A DNA stretch of 64,000 bases from Alligator mississippiensis (Eukaryota; Chordata; Crocodylia; Alligatoridae): NCBI RefSeq assembly GCF_030867095.1, contig NC_081828.1:387001-451000 (forward strand). The letters are read 5' to 3'. This document shows positions 26,421 to 39,845 of this stretch, in pieces (positions within the stretch are counted from its first letter, which is position 1; each line of letters starts with the position of its first letter). Made by a program: the position numbers and the translations under genes. The notes under the pieces are model-generated. The model did no database searches. It was not told where the DNA came from and saw only the letters and a program-made list of their open reading frames with translations.

Positions 26421-27084
26421 CCAGAACCAGGACCGTCACCTCATGCCCCAGCAGTGCAAACACCAACAAGGGTGACAAATGGGACACATTACTAGCAAAA
26501 GCTGGTTCTGTGCTCTCTCCAGCACGTTTGCTCCTGCTGTCCTGGGAGAGGGACGTGGGTCTGAGCCATAGGACGCTGCGCTTGGGCCCTGCTGCATGGA
26601 AAAGCCTCCCCAGAAGCACAGCCAACAGCAGCTAGGGACACTGGGGTGTGTGCCCCTGGGCAGGCAGGTGTGAGGCTCCTGCCTCCACAGTGCGGGGTGG
26701 CAGCAGGCGGCCCCTGGCCTGGGCTGGCCGCAGCCTAGAGTGGAGCAAAGCGGGCAGGCAGCTGAGGCAGCACAGCCCCCTGCTCCCTCCCAGTCAGGTG
26801 CTAGAAGAGAGGAGGGCCAGGCTGGGGGCTGTTTGCACTGCCCTCCCCTGCACTGACTCAGGCCCTGCAGCCCTGGCCCCCAGCCCAGGCACAGGAGTGG
26901 CTCTGGCCCTGCCCAGCCCAGCCTCACGTGGGCCCAGCTGCTGGCTCCAAGCAGGGCTCCCTCCCCCCAGCACTTAGGCCTGGCCCAGCAATGACGGACA
27001 CAGCATCCTGCCCAGCCCACAGGACAAGGGAGAGGCTGGGACTCCCGGACCAGGCCTCGGCCAGCAAGGGCAGGAAGGACCACG

Positions 27085-28059
27085 GGTGGAGCCACTTGGT
27101 CTGTTTATTTCTGATGATACAAGAGCAGTGCAGCCGTACCCCCTCCCCCAGCCTTTGGCTACAAGGAGCTGGGGCCGAGCACTGGGCCCCAGACACTGCC
27201 CCCAGGCACCAGCTGGACAAGGCACAGAGGAGATGGGCAGCACCAGGGAGCCGGGGCCAGGCTGGAGAGGGAGCCAGCCGTGCTCTTCCCCGTGGGGGCA
27301 GAGCCATAGGCTAGTGCCTGCCCTGACTGCCCAGAGCCACTGCTGGGGATTATTGCTCCGGCTCCAGCTGCGTGGGAGTTGAGGCAGGAGCGCAGCTACT
27401 CTGCTCTGAGCTAGAGCAGGACCCAGGGCCGCATCCCAGCAGGGCACCAGGGCCAGCACAGCAGTGGAAGTCCCCGCAGCAGCAGAACACAGCCTGGGAC
27501 GGGGGAAGAGGGCAGGCAGGGAGTGTGCACCTCTGCAGAGTGCCCTGCACAGGGCAGGCATGGCCTGAGCTCAGGGGAAAGGTACCATTGGCAGCTGCCA
27601 TCCAGAGCACCACGGTGGAGTAGAGCAGGGCAGGGCAGGGGAAGAGGGGCAGCTGCCAGCCCCATTCCTCATGCCCACAGGCCGCAGCGGTGAGCAGGGG
27701 GCAGCATGGGCGACTGCGGGGGCCTGGGGAGACGCAGGGCTGGGCCCGGGTTTGGTCCTAGACAGAAGGGAGGGGCCCCGATGCAAGGGGCAGTCACAGG
27801 CACTTGGGGAGGTTTCTTCGGAGATGAGCGGGGCAGGAACCCCGTGGGGAAGAGACCACGGCCCATCTGTTCCCAGTGAGGGCCATGGCCTGGGGCGATG
27901 CCGAGCAGGGGGCAGACAGGAGTGCAGGCGGGCCCAGGCCCAGGGCCGTGGGGGACAGTCTATAGGCACTTGGTTTGGCGAATGATGCCCAGGAGCAAGG
28001 GACAGGTCCCAGCCGCCTCCGCCCCGGGGCACTCATGGGCTCTGGGAGGACCATGCCCT
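27085..28059 (-). terminator. ELOVL1: ELOVL1 3' UTR and poly(A) signal
   Basis: On the minus strand an AATAAA signal (TTTATT on plus, 27104-27109) lies about 950 bases beyond the ELOVL1 stop. No coding sequence intervenes. CDC20 and ELOVL1 thus converge tail to tail, with about 4.1 kb between their poly(A) signals. Confidence 0.7.
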
Positions 28060-30242
28060 CTAGTTGGCCTTGACCTTGCCATTGGCATGGAGGCTGCTAG
28101 TAGCACCATTCTGCAAGGGAGCCAGCTCAGCCCTCTTGGGCAGCCGCTTGCCCTTGGTGTACGACTGGTACCAGAAGTTGGAGAAGAGGATGAAGAAGAT
28201 GGTCCCATAGATCCAAATGAGGTGGACGAAGATAGGGAACTGGTAGTTGCAGCTAGGCATGAAGTAGTACTGCGAGATGTGGATGGAGACGATCACAAAC
28301 TGCAGCTGTGGGTAGAGCACAGGGGAGGGTCACTCACAGCTGCAGACAGTGCCCCCACGCCAGGTTCCAGGGCAGCACCCAGGGCCACCGCTGGCAGCAG
28401 CTCAGATGGGCACAGCCCCAAGCCCTGTGCTGCAGCCAGTGCCCACAGCATCCCAGCCCTGGTGCCCTGGGTTGGAGCCACACACTCACCAGCTGAATGG
28501 CCGTGATATGCTTCTTCCACCACAGGTACTTCTGGAAGGCAGGGCCGGCAGCCGAGAGCCCGTAGTAGAAGTACATAACAACATGCACCATGGAGTTCAC
28601 CATGGCATGGAAGGAGCCCATGCCACCTGCCAGGCCAAGAGAGTACATTAGTGGGGGAGCCACAGAGCCCACAGGGGAAGAGCATTGTCCATCTTGCTCG
28701 GGGCCTTACCTGGACCAAAGCGTGCGCCCCACCACCAGCTCCAGGGCAGGACCGAGTGGTGGAAGACATGCAGGAAGGTGACCTGCTCACTCTTCTTCCG
28801 CACCACAAAGATCACCTGCGAGCAGAGCAGAACAGAGGAGCCAATAGGGCAGAGCCAGGGGCACTGCTGCAGGTGGGGCAGGATGCGGGTGCCCCCAGTC
28901 CTGCCCCTCCCTGCTCAAAAGAGCAGCCACGAGGAGGGGCCTCCCAAGGTCAGCATGACACCAGGAGCTGAGCCCAACCCCACTGCCAGGGAGTGCCTAG
29001 CTCACCACTGGCCCCGAGCAGCAGCAGGCGCAGACCCCTCCTCCCATGAGAGGACGCGTTCTCCCCTCACTACTGTGCCAGGGGGCGAGCTCGAGGCCCT
29101 CTGCCATTGACACTCACCGTGTCCGTGAGCTCGATGAACTTGGAGAAGACGAAGAGCCAGGCGACACGCACCATCTGCAGCAGGGCACAGCCCATGTCAG
29201 GAGCCTTGGCCCAGGCAGCCCTCACAAACGTCCACGAGGACAGTCCTTCCCCCCCGCCGCCCAATACCCTGCGCAGGGGGCTGGGGTCAGAGCCCTCCCA
29301 GTAGAACCACAGGGACCCCCCAGCACGGCCCCAGCAGCTTTCAGTGCCACCAGAGCCCCCGGCTCCTGTGCAGGGGAGACAGCAGAGCTGCAGGGCTCAG
29401 TGGTGGGGGCAGTGGCAGGGGCGCAGGCATAGAGGACTCACCCGAAGGGCCTGAGGGCTCTGGGAGGTGTCCACGGGGTCACAGCTCCAGGTGTAGCCGG
29501 TCAGCCAACCCGCCATTAAGAACTGCAATGAGGGCAGAGGTCAGGGCCCAGCCAGCCCGCACCACCAGGTCAGCCCAGGCTGGGCACCAGCAGCAGTGCC
29601 AGTGGAGCTGTGGCCTCACCTCGTAGACGATGTAGATCGAGAGTCCCACCAGGAAGAAATTGTACACCACCATGAACTTCTTGAGGTCCAGGGGCTTCCT
29701 GCTAGCCATCATGCGCGGGCCCAGAGACAGCACGAAGTACACATAGCCCAGCAGGATCCCCATCATGAGGAAGGGCGAGTCCATCAGCGGGTACTCGGCA
29801 ATCCGAGGGTCTGTGGGGTGGTGGGGCAGTGAGGCCAGGCTACTTTCTCTGCCCAGCCCCCGTGCCCTGAGCTCTGCACAGGGCAGTGTCAGGTGACACT
29901 TGGGTCCCGGAGGAGTGCGGGAGATCCCCATGGGAGCCCCCACACCACGTGGGGCTGGCCCTAGTCCACAGCAGGGCCTGGCCCAGCTCCATGCACACTC
30001 CCCAGGCACAATGCAGACATTCAGGGATGCCACGCAGCATGAAGGAGCTAGGGGCCTGCCCAGGCATGGGTGGAGGTTGACTGTTGTGTGGGGCAGCCCA
30101 CACACCCAAGGGTTCTGCAGCCGTGATGGGACTGGGCCTAAGGGGAGGCAGCTCCCAGAGGGACATGGGCATGCACCTGGCAGGGGCAGCCCTCACCTGC
30201 TTTCTTCATTAAGTTGTGGTAGGCCATCACAAGGCCCTCCAT
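28060..30242 (-). CDS. ELOVL1: Very-long-chain fatty acid elongase ELOVL1, complete coding region, 7 coding exons
   Basis: Minus-strand coding exons: 30242-30197, 29810-29620, 29522-29442, 29174-29118, 28815-28710, 28626-28490, 28305-28060; 864 nt, 287 aa (human 279). It is the 3-ketoacyl-CoA synthase that condenses malonyl-CoA with saturated and monounsaturated C20-C24 acyl-CoAs in the ER membrane. Visible signatures: [10 protein letters not shown] near the N terminus, KFIELTDTV, the catalytic histidine box HVFHH, the [12 protein letters not shown] and YYGLSA segments, and several hydrophobic helices. The C terminus KVKAN is a KXKXX-type ER retrieval signal. The acceptor just upstream (exon from 30259) shows that the 5' UTR is split, with a non-coding first exon near 37.8 kb. 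MED8 lies further upstream on the same strand, as in mammals. Confidence 0.97.
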
Positions 30243-30259
30243 GGCGGCAGGCGGCAAAG

Positions 30260-33200
30260 CTGCAGAGAGAACACGAGGGTCAGACCCCCCCAGCACCAGC
30301 GTCCCACCCACGACCGACTATAGCTTTGTGCTGCTCATGGTGGCTGCCGGTGCCACACAGCCTCAGGCCACCTTCAAGCTCCCAGCAGGTGGGGGCTTCT
30401 CCCCACCAACCCACCTCCTCAGACCTGAAGGCCCCAGCCCAGATCTGCATTGGTTTGAGCTCCTGCCCGCTGCCCCTTGCCAGCAGGCCCCCAAAAGGAG
30501 AAGGGGGTGAGGGCAGAGCCAGCCAGCTCACAGCCCTGCTCTCTGGATTTCAGTGCAGCTCCCCCCCCCACAAATACTGGTGAAGCTTGGGTGCAGGGAC
30601 CCCCCAGCCCTACAGGATGGGGGCAGATCAAGATGCCCCTGCAGTCAGGGCTGCATAGGGCAGGGTGCAGCCAGGGAGCGGGCCTCAGCCCAGCCACAGC
30701 ACCCCCAGGACAGGCGCTTGCTGGAAGGCAAGGGCACCAGATACATGACCAGGCCAGGGCAGACCCACTCGTGACAGGGCCTGCCAGCCCCACCCCACCG
30801 TGGGCTGCGTCCCCACTCCAGGACACCGCGCCCAGGACAAACCCAAGCCAGAGCCGCACCCGCCGCCTCCGCCTGTGTTATCTTACAGCCCCGAGCGGTT
30901 CCAACAGCTTTCTCCGCAGCGGTGGAAGAACTGGTCTGTCCTTTCCCTCGGGGAGGGGAAGACAGGTGGGAGAGCAGGGCTGAGGGCGCTGCAGGGGTCG
31001 GCTTGTCCGCCCCACAGCGTTGCTGGGACCAGGTCCCGGAAGCACACCGTGGCCCTCGCCGCCCCCATGGCGGCTCCACCCCGGCTGGGCGGAAGGGCCC
31101 TGCCAGGTCCGCGCTCACGTGGGGAGAAGACGGAGCAGCTGTGCCCACACTGTTCAGGGAAGAGGTGGCAGCAGGTTCCTCTAAGCCACGGCCCCAGGCA
31201 CCGCAGGAGTCAGCCACCCCCGGCCAGCACTCGCATGATGCCATGCCCAGCCCAGCTCCTGTGCCCCCTGCTAAGGGCTGCACTTGACCTTGGTCCCCGC
31301 ACCCACCTGCTGCCTCCATCACCTTCATGGGCAGAGCCAGCCCCAGCCCCAGCCCCACAGTGCCTGGGCCCAAGGGCCGTGCCTGGGGCAGGGGCTCCCG
31401 ACAGGCAGCTCTTCCATCACGGGCAGGGGGCCTTGAAGCCCACGTGAACTCCGACCCGTGGACAGCCACTAGCCCCCCTGGCACCACAGCTGGCGGGGGG
31501 AGAGCAGGGGGCGCGCCTGGAGAGGAAATGGCACTCAGCTTCTGGCTGGCAGCCCTGGGCTCCGCCCAGGAGACCCGGCACTTGCTCCCCTTCCCTCGTG
31601 CCCGGGACCAGAGCCAGGAAGCCAGCAGGTGCCTGGCACAGGCAGGGCCAAGGGGGAATGCAGGCAAGGCCCCAGCTGGGAGCGAGCCAGCCTGTCGGCA
31701 TGCAGGACAGGGCCTGGCACCTGCAGACAGGAGGCCAGTCCCCAGGTCCACCACCCACAGGCCCCAGGGACAGGCCTCAGCCCACTGCCAGGGGAGCGGC
31801 TGCTGGACACACTTGCACAGCACTGGATCAGGGAAGCCAGGTCGCTGCAGGGCTCGAGGTAGGGGGCTGCACAGGCCATCTGCCCCCTCCACCCCCAGCA
31901 ACGGCCGTAGCCTGGAGGGGCCCGTGCAGCAGCCCACGAGGGTCCTTACAGGCAGTGGGTGGGGAGAGGTTGACAGGGGCTCTGGCCCGTGCCCAGACCC
32001 TGCTCCAGGGCAGTGTTCCCGTCCCAGCCGTGCTCTCACTCGGGCCCCGCTGCTGCCAGACCCCGGCTGCGGACCAAGCCCCGCGCTTCCTCCAGTACCT
32101 GCCAGCCCGGCAGGAGGTGGCGGCGACAGCACCCCCATGCCCAGCGCTCCAGGGCAGCAGCAAGTCGCCGCAGCAAGGGGTAGCTCACCGCCACAGCCGC
32201 CCAGCAGCACACGCTCCCTCCTGCTGGTGCCGACCCAGGGGTCCCCTCCTCAGCCCCAGCTCCAACTGCCCAGCCCAGACGGGCGCTCCTCACGCAGGGA
32301 GGCCCCAACTGTCCTGCCTCGGAGGGAGGCCTCCTCGGCACAGCCTTCACTCACATCCCCTCCATCAAAGCTTGGGCAAGAGAAGCAGCAGCAGCCGCCG
32401 CCAAGGCAAGAGCGGCACAGGCAGGGGGTTTAAAAAGGTGCAAGAGATGGAGGTGGGCTAAAGGCTGCTTGGGGTTGTAGTGTGGTCCAAGTCCTGTCAG
32501 ACCTGGCTCAGGACAGGACACGCTATAACAGAGGCAAGCTCATCTCACTTAGGCGGGACATGAGCTCTGGGGCCACTCCCTCATGCAACAGCTCTGCGGG
32601 GTCCTGGCCAGGTAACAGGACAGCAAAACCCAGGCCCAGCTGGGAAATGGTGCTCTTCTGCCTCGACAGCGTTTCCTGGCCAGTGCCTGTCTGCGGCCGA
32701 GCCAGCAGTGAGGGGAAAGAGGGCTCCTACAAGCCTGAGGTTACACAAACTACCACAGAGCAGAGGCATTTCCAGAACACCATTCTGGCACTGCCCATCA
32801 AGGGCTCCATTGTTGCTAGACCCGAGCTAAAAATTTACTTGCACTTGTTCTCTGGAGCACAAGAGTCCAGCTTCACCCGCACCTTCCTTGGTTCCCAGAA
32901 TGGCCCTTTAACACCAAGACCCTGCTCTGCCCCTGAAGAGGGGGCTCAAAGGGGCCCCTGAAGCGGGTCAGACTGGGCAGGTCTGGACACGGAGGCCTGT
33001 GGCACATGAGCTGGAGAAGCCCCACAAGATGATCTGCAGGCTTGCAACATTTCCTTCCCCCAGCAACGGGCAGAGCAACGCTTTCATGCCCCAGGAAAAG
33101 GTGTGGACAGGAGCCAGGCCCCAGGAGAGCTGCAGCCCAGCACCAGGCAGCATCCTCGCGAGCACCCAGACACAGCACATGGGCTGCAGATCAGATCCTC

Positions 33201-36200
33201 ACCGCGCCCGTCACCTCTGGATGCACCTGCTGCCAGGCACCCCAGCCCCGTGGTCACCGATGCAACGAGGCACCATGCAGACAGCCCTCGCTGGGGAGCA
33301 GAGCCGAGCAGGGCAACAGCAGGGCCAAGTGCTAAGGGCTTCCTGACAGGAGAAGGTCTGGTGCCATGGGGCAGAGGGGCTGCCTGCAGTGCCAGCGCAC
33401 CCTACTCCTCCTACACCTCCGCGGTCTCAGGACAACTGCTGCTCGGCGCTGCCACTCGCAGCTCAAGCAAGGTTCACTGGTGAGCATTCCCAAACAGCCA
33501 AGATGGACCTGCCCCCAAAACTCAGTGGGTTGGGGGTGGAGGGAGGAAGGCAAGAGCATACAAGCAGGCGGGGGCAGCTAAGAGCTGCACGAGCAAACCG
33601 CCTGAAGCATGAAGAAGTTTGGCCAAAGCCAAGCCTCAGCCAGGAAGCCTCAGCCTAGACATCCTGGTGATGGACCCCCACAAGGAACAGCGAGGGGACA
33701 GGGTGTGCACACAAGAGACAGAGGCACGTGGGGATGATGCCTCATGCCCCAGGGCAGGGAGGGCCCAGGCACCTGGTACCATGCAAGAATAGCTGCCCCG
33801 TGTCAGCACCAATGCCTGCACCCATGACACCAGCCTGCTGGGCTGGTGCTGATGAGGGAGGGAGGAGGCGGCACAGACGACAGCAATTCTGCCCGTGGCA
33901 GACAGCCATGGCTCGGGGCGAGGTCCCCGGCCAAAGCAAGCAGCCAGGTTGCTGCCAGGGCCTCTCGGGCCGAGCCAGTGGCACCCAGCCCACGGAAGCA
34001 GAGGGTGGGCTGCACTCAGGAGCCAGCGCAGAGTACCACGCCCCTCTATGGGGTCACACCAAGTTCTGCCCGTAGCAGCAGACGAGGCCCTGGGTTTGGG
34101 GACATCCCAACCCAGTCTCCGCTGGGAGCTTCCAGCACCCGACCTCCTGGGCTCCCAGGCCAGTGGGCACACTGTGGCCTCCAGCCCAGCACAGCCACCT
34201 GGGGAGCTGCCCCAGCGCATGCAGGCCCAGGTGGGAGACTGCCAGCACCACATCCACGGGGATCCTGTCTGGCAGAGCCAGTCCTCCCGCCCGAAATGAG
34301 GAGCGCAGAGCTCTGGCAACTCGACGGCCCAAGGCAGGGGGGGCTGCGCAGAGACCGATCGCACATTTACGGCACACCCACGGTGCCCCTCCCCAGCTGC
34401 CACGGAGCAGGCGAGCCATGCAGGTCCCTACCTCATGCTCAGCTTCACGCCACACCACACCACTGCTGCCTTGCCCAAGGGGCTTTGTGGGCCAGCGCAG
34501 GGCCCCAGCCACAGCTGGCCGCATGCTCCAGTAGGGCGCTTGCGTGGCTGTGGGGAGGGTCCTGGAGGGCCCCGTGGCAGGGTGCAGTTGCAGTGTGGGT
34601 TGGAGCCTGCTGGCCAGGACTCTTTGACTGCTGCAGATTCGCCTAGTCACTTCCTGCTGCGCCAAGGAGGCTTCCCCATTTGTAGGCAAGAGGCAGCGCT
34701 GCCCGCTTTGCCAGGAGCTTCTGCCTGGCCCCACAGCCCCCTGGATGGGGACCCAGAAAGGGCAGAGGACTCAGAGGGTCTTTCTGCCCCACTACAGGAA
34801 CCAGCAGGGGCATCTGGGACTGGCACGACCCACACAAGCCTGCAGGGAAAAGCACGGCCTGGCACCTCCGAGAAGAGCAGGGGACAAAGGACTGAGCCAG
34901 GGCCAGAGCACACATGGTGCCAAAGCCCATGCCAGGGACTGGGGACCAGAGATGAAGGGCCAGACACCCAGAAGCAGAACAGGGGGCAGCATGACAGTGT
35001 GGGTGGAGACGGGGTGGAGCAGGGCCCAAGCCTGAGCCCCAGCCCCTCCCAGGCTGGGTATCCAGAACTGGCATTGTCCTCCCCTTCCCACTGCGGGGGC
35101 ATGGGGCTGCGGGTGCACCTGTGGCCCCTGCCCCTTCCAGATTGCTTACTGCAGGGGCCTTGCCCCGTCTGCAGGGACGGGGCAGTGCGGCAGCTGCACA
35201 GGGCTGGGCACTGGTCAGGACAGCCGGGAGCAGCCAGAGGCTCTGGCAGTGCAGGAGAGGAGAGGAGGGCAGCGGAAGAGCGGAGTAGACGTCAGAGAGC
35301 CGGCACTTCCTGCCGAGCCCAGTGGAGGGGAGCACGGCAGCGTCAGCAGCAGCAGCAGCGTGCCAGGGATTAGGGCAGCCCTGGATGGGAGGGAGGGAAA
35401 ACAGCAGTGACTCAGGGGGCGGAACGCAGCAGCCCTTGGGCGCGGGGCGGGTAGAGGAAGGGAAGAGCAGCTTCCCGGACAGGGGAGACCTGGCCTGGCC
35501 CAGCCCCAGCCTGGCACTAGGAGCCAGCAGCACAGGGCATGGCTGGCAGGCACTGCCCAGCCCAACGGGGCCTGCACGTGGCCACTGCAACCACTACTCA
35601 CAGCTCCTCAGGAATGGGCCTGCAGAGCCACGCCCAGGCTGGGAAGGCTCCAAGGACCCGGCCTGGCAAGCAGAACCGGTAACACCTGCATGGAGCCAGC
35701 CCCGAGCACCTGCTGGATGCCTCCCTTCCCGTGCATGACCCACGGGCTGTGGGGGCCCAGGAAGAGCTGCACACACGGCAGCGGGTCCAGCCCCTCACAG
35801 GGCGTGCTGACCTCACCCTCCCCTCCACGGACAGAGCAGCCCACGGCCAGAGCGGGGCCAGTGCTTGCAAGGCCCAGACCCCCAGTGCCATGCCACGGCG
35901 GGGGGGGGACCATCTCTTCGTGACGTCCCTGGCCTCCAGCCATTAATCATTAGACACAGGTGGAAACTTTGGACTGCCCGGCCCGCCAGCACGCCCACAG
36001 CTCTGAGCAGGGCCATCCCTGGGGGGGCCAATTAGGGCAACCACCCCGGGCCCCGTGCTTTGGCCCCCCCCCCCCCGTGGACAGTGCTGTACAGGCCCTG
36101 CCGTGGCCGCCAAGTGCCACCGAGCACTGCCAGCTCCAGCCGTCTGCCACCCCTCCCCAGCCCAGGCCCTGCATGCCCCGAGGGATGGCTCCAGCTTCGA

Positions 36201-37783
36201 GCCCACAGCATGGCAGGCCGGGCAGGCCGGGATGGGATGAGGTGCCCTGGCTCATCTACAATCCCTGTCCCCGACATGACCCATGCGGCGGGCAGAACAG
36301 CTGTGCCAGGGCTTCGCAGAGCCTGGCTGCCAGCCAGCATCCTCAGCACCAGCTCTGGGATCCCCGTGCTCCCTGCCCCGCGGCACCGGGGCCGCCCCAC
36401 CTCCGGCAGCACGGTCAGACGCTCCGGCCAGCACAGCCGCTCTGCGGCAGGGCTCACGCGGGACCAGGCCCCCGCTGTGCAGCATGCCCGCCACTGCCCG
36501 CACAGCGCCCGCCGGCCGGCACGCGCCCTCCCGCTGCGCGACCTGCCCAGCACCCCCGTCCTCCCACACGGCTCCCTCCCGCCCCCCAGGAGCCGAATCC
36601 TGTGCCCCTTCCCACACGCCAGCCACCCGGCTTCTGTGGGGCAGCGCGTCCCGAGCAGCTCGCCCAGCAGTGCTGCACAGCAGGCGTGGCCATCCCTTCC
36701 CTTCCTACCCCCGGCTGGGCTCGGGGTCGCTCCAGCTCCACGCGCAGGAGCCAGGCACAGGGACTGTCCCATCCCATCAGCGCAGGCCCCTGCCACGTGC
36801 TGGCCTGAGCGGGGTCGCAGGTGCTGGACACTCGCAGCGGCCCCGTGGCACCGTCCCAAGACAAGGAGACGGACGGGCACGTGCCTTGGAGGAGCACCGG
36901 GCTGGCTCAGGAGCCCGAGGCCTCTGCAGGGCTGCCTGGGCGGCAGGACGCCCCAGGGTGCCACCGGGCTGCCCCGTGGGCCGCCTTGCCCGGCCCGAGA
37001 CGGTGACGGACCCCCCCCAGCGGCGCGCCCGGCAGAGGCCGCGCACCTCCACGCGCCCGCTCTCAAAGCCAACATTGTGCCGGGTCGGCGCGAGGCCTGG
37101 CACGGCCAGCCGGCACGAGGAGGCGGGGGGAGAGGCGTCTCTCAATGGCACATTGATGCCGGCTGCGTGGGAGATGCGGCTCCGGCGCCGGGCACGGCCA
37201 AAACCAGCGCGCCCCTCACCGCCCAGGGTGCCCCGGCATGCCCCTCGCCGCCCCGGCTCCCCCGGGACAGCCAGGGCACGCGCGGCCCGCCACGGCGCTC
37301 GCTCACCTGGGCTGCGGGCCGGGACGGCTCTCGGGCGCTTCAGGCTGCGGAGAAAGACGCCTTGGAGCCGGGCGCGGGCAGGGGGCACGAGCGCGGCCCC
37401 AGGGCCTGGCCGGCATGCTCAGCCCGGCCCCGGGGCAAGCCCAGCGCTCGCCCCGCCGGCCCCGGCCCCGGGCCCGGCATCCTCCGCACAGCGCAGCGCT
37501 GGGCCGCGCCCGGGACCCGCAGCCGCAGTCCGACCCCGCGCCAGGCCGGGCCCCGTGGCAGCGGCCGGGGCCGCTCTCGCCGGGCCGGGATGGGCCGGGT
37601 CGGGCCGGAGCGAAGGGCCGGCCGCCGCGCGGAGCCGCCCCGCCCCGCCCCGCCCCACCCGGGCCATCGCGGAAGCGGACACACGGGCCGGGCCCAGACT
37701 CCCCCGGCCCCGGCCCCGGCCCCGGCCCCGGCCCCGCGGCTCCAGCGCAGCGGCGCACACGGGGCCCCCGGCCCCGCACTCAC
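30260..37783 (-). other. ELOVL1: ELOVL1 intron 1 (about 7.5 kb), no other gene seen
   Basis: Bounded by the acceptor before the first coding exon (AG at 30260-30261 on the minus strand) and the GTGAGT donor at 37778-37783. The sequence is very GC-rich, with Pro/Ala/Arg/Gly-rich frames on both strands that show no family signature or coherent exon structure. The linkage of these two splice sites is inferred. Confidence 0.5.
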
Positions 37784-38050
37784 CGGCCGCACCGCTCCGC
37801 TCCGCTCCGCTCCGCTCCGCTCGTCTCCTCCCCTCTCCGCCGGGACCACAGCCGCCGCTGCGCTGGGCCGAGCCGAGCCGAGCCGAGCCGGGCCTCGCCC
37901 GCCGTTAAAAGGCGCCGCCCGGGCCCCAGTGCCGCCGATTGGCGCCGCCGCCGCCGCCGGGCCCGCCCCGCGGGGAGGAGCGCCAGCCGGGCGGGGCGGG
38001 GCCGGGCCGGGCCGGGCCGGGCCGGGACCAGGCGCCGCAGCCGGGCCCAG
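37784..38050 (-). promoter_or_regulatory. ELOVL1: ELOVL1 CpG promoter and non-coding exon 1
   Basis: On the minus strand: CCAAT box (37938-37942), a TATA-like TTTTAA (37905-37910 region), GC boxes, then a candidate first exon ending at 37784 before GTGAGT. Tandem GGCTC-type pentamers (about 37870-37890) and GAGCG-type pentamers (37797-37820) lie in the exon. Placement as ELOVL1 exon 1 is inferred from strand, CpG density and the unpaired acceptor at 30260. Confidence 0.6.
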
Positions 38051-38129
38051 CGCGAGGCCCCGCCGCCGCCGTCACCCGCCACCGCCACCCGCACCCCCCG
38101 GCCGCCGCCACGAGCCGCCGCAACCTGCC

Positions 38130-39845
38130 CGCCTCCCCCCCCCCCACACACACACACACCCCTGGCACAGCACCCCGCCCCGCCCCGCCCCGCCCCGCCA
38201 CCTGCGCCCCCCCACACACCTGGCACAGCATCCTGCCCCACCCCACCCCACCCCACTGCCCCGACACCTGTCACGGCGCCCCGCCCCGCCCCGCCCCGCC
38301 CTGACACCTGTCACAGCACCCCGCTCCGACACCTGCCCCCCCACACACCTGGCACAGCATCCTGCCCCACCCCACCCCACCCCACTGCCCCAACACCTGG
38401 CACAGCGCCCTGCCCCACCCTGACACCTGTCACAGCACCCCGCTCCGACACCTGCCCCCCCACACACCTGGCACAGCATCCTGCCCCACCCCACCCCACC
38501 CCACTGCCCCAACACCTGGCACAGCGCCCTGCCCCACCCTGACACCTGTCACAGCACCCCGCTCCGACACCTGCCCCCCCACACACCTGGCACAGCATCC
38601 TGCCCCACCCCACCCCACTGCCCCGACACCTGTCACGGTGCCCCACCCCGCCCCGCCCTGACACCTGTCACAGCACCCCGCTCCGACACCTGCCCCCCCA
38701 CACACCTGGCACAGCATCCTGCCCCACCCCACCCCACCCCACTGCCCCGACACCTGTCACGGCGCCCCGCCCCGCCCCGCCCCGCCCTGACACCTGTCAC
38801 AGCACCCCGCTCCGACACCTGCCCCCCCCACACACCTGGCACAGCATCCTGCCCCACCCCACCCCACCCCACTGCCCCAACACCTGGCACAGCGCCCTGC
38901 CCCACCCTGACACCTGTCACAGCACCCCGCTCCGACACCTGCCCCCCCACACACCTGGCACAGCATCCTGCCCCACCCCACCCCACTGCCCCGACACCTG
39001 TCACGGTGCCCCACCCCGCCCCGCCCCGCCCTGACACCTGTCACAGCACCCCGCTCCGACACCTGCCCCCCCACACACCTGGCACAGCATCCTGCCCCAC
39101 CCCACCCCACCCCACTGCCCCGACACCTGTCACGGCGCCCCGCCCCGCCCCGCCCCGCCCTGACACCTGTCACAGCACCCCGCTCCGACACCTGCCCCCC
39201 CCACACACCTGGCACAGCATCCTGCCCCACCCCACCCCACCCCACTGCCCCAACACCTGGCACAGCGCCCTGCCCCACCCTGACACCTGTCACAGCACCC
39301 CGCTCCGACACCTGCCCCCCCACACACCTGGCACAGCATCCTGCCCCACCCCACCCCACTGCCCCGACACCTGTCACGGTGCCCCACCCCGCCCCGCCCT
39401 GACACCTGTCACAGCACCCCGCTCCGACACCTGCCCCCCCACACACCTGGCACAGCATCCTGCCCCACCCCACCCCACCCCACTGCCCCGACACCTGTCA
39501 CGGTGCCCCACCCCGCCCCGCCCTGACACCTGTCACAGCACCCCGCTCCGACACCTGCCCCCCCACACACCTGGCACAGCATCCTGCCCCACCCCACCCC
39601 ACCCCACTGCCCCAACACCTGGCACAGCACCCCACCCCCTGCCCCACCTCCTGCCCCCCCACACACCTGGCACAGCATCCTGCCCTACCCCACCCCACCC
39701 CACTGCCCCGACACCTGGCACAGCACCCCACCCCCTGCCCCACCTCCTGCCCCCCCACACACCTGGCACAGCATCCTGCCCCGCCCCGCCCCACCCCGCC
39801 CCGCCCCAACACCTATCACAGCACCCCGCCCCGCCCCGACACCTG
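38130..39845. repeat. Minisatellite of about 120-bp units directly upstream of the ELOVL1 promoter
   Basis: About 14 tandem units of roughly 112-134 bases, each containing CACACACCTGGCACAGCATCC, then a run of CCCCA repeats, then ACACCTGTCACGG or ACACCTGTCACAG. Sub-repeats with the core ACACCTGKCACRG make up each unit. The CCCCACCCCACCCCACCCC block is a G-quadruplex motif on the minus strand, recurring in most units. Units at the right end (after about 39600) are shorter variants. All long open frames over this block are repeat artefacts. Confidence 0.9.

Noticed and set aside
30645-32433. Long overlapping frames on both strands within ELOVL1 intron 1 (up to 521 codons)
   Set aside because: No domain, no coherent start context or splice structure, and compositionally biased translation. 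Both strands are open over the same bases.
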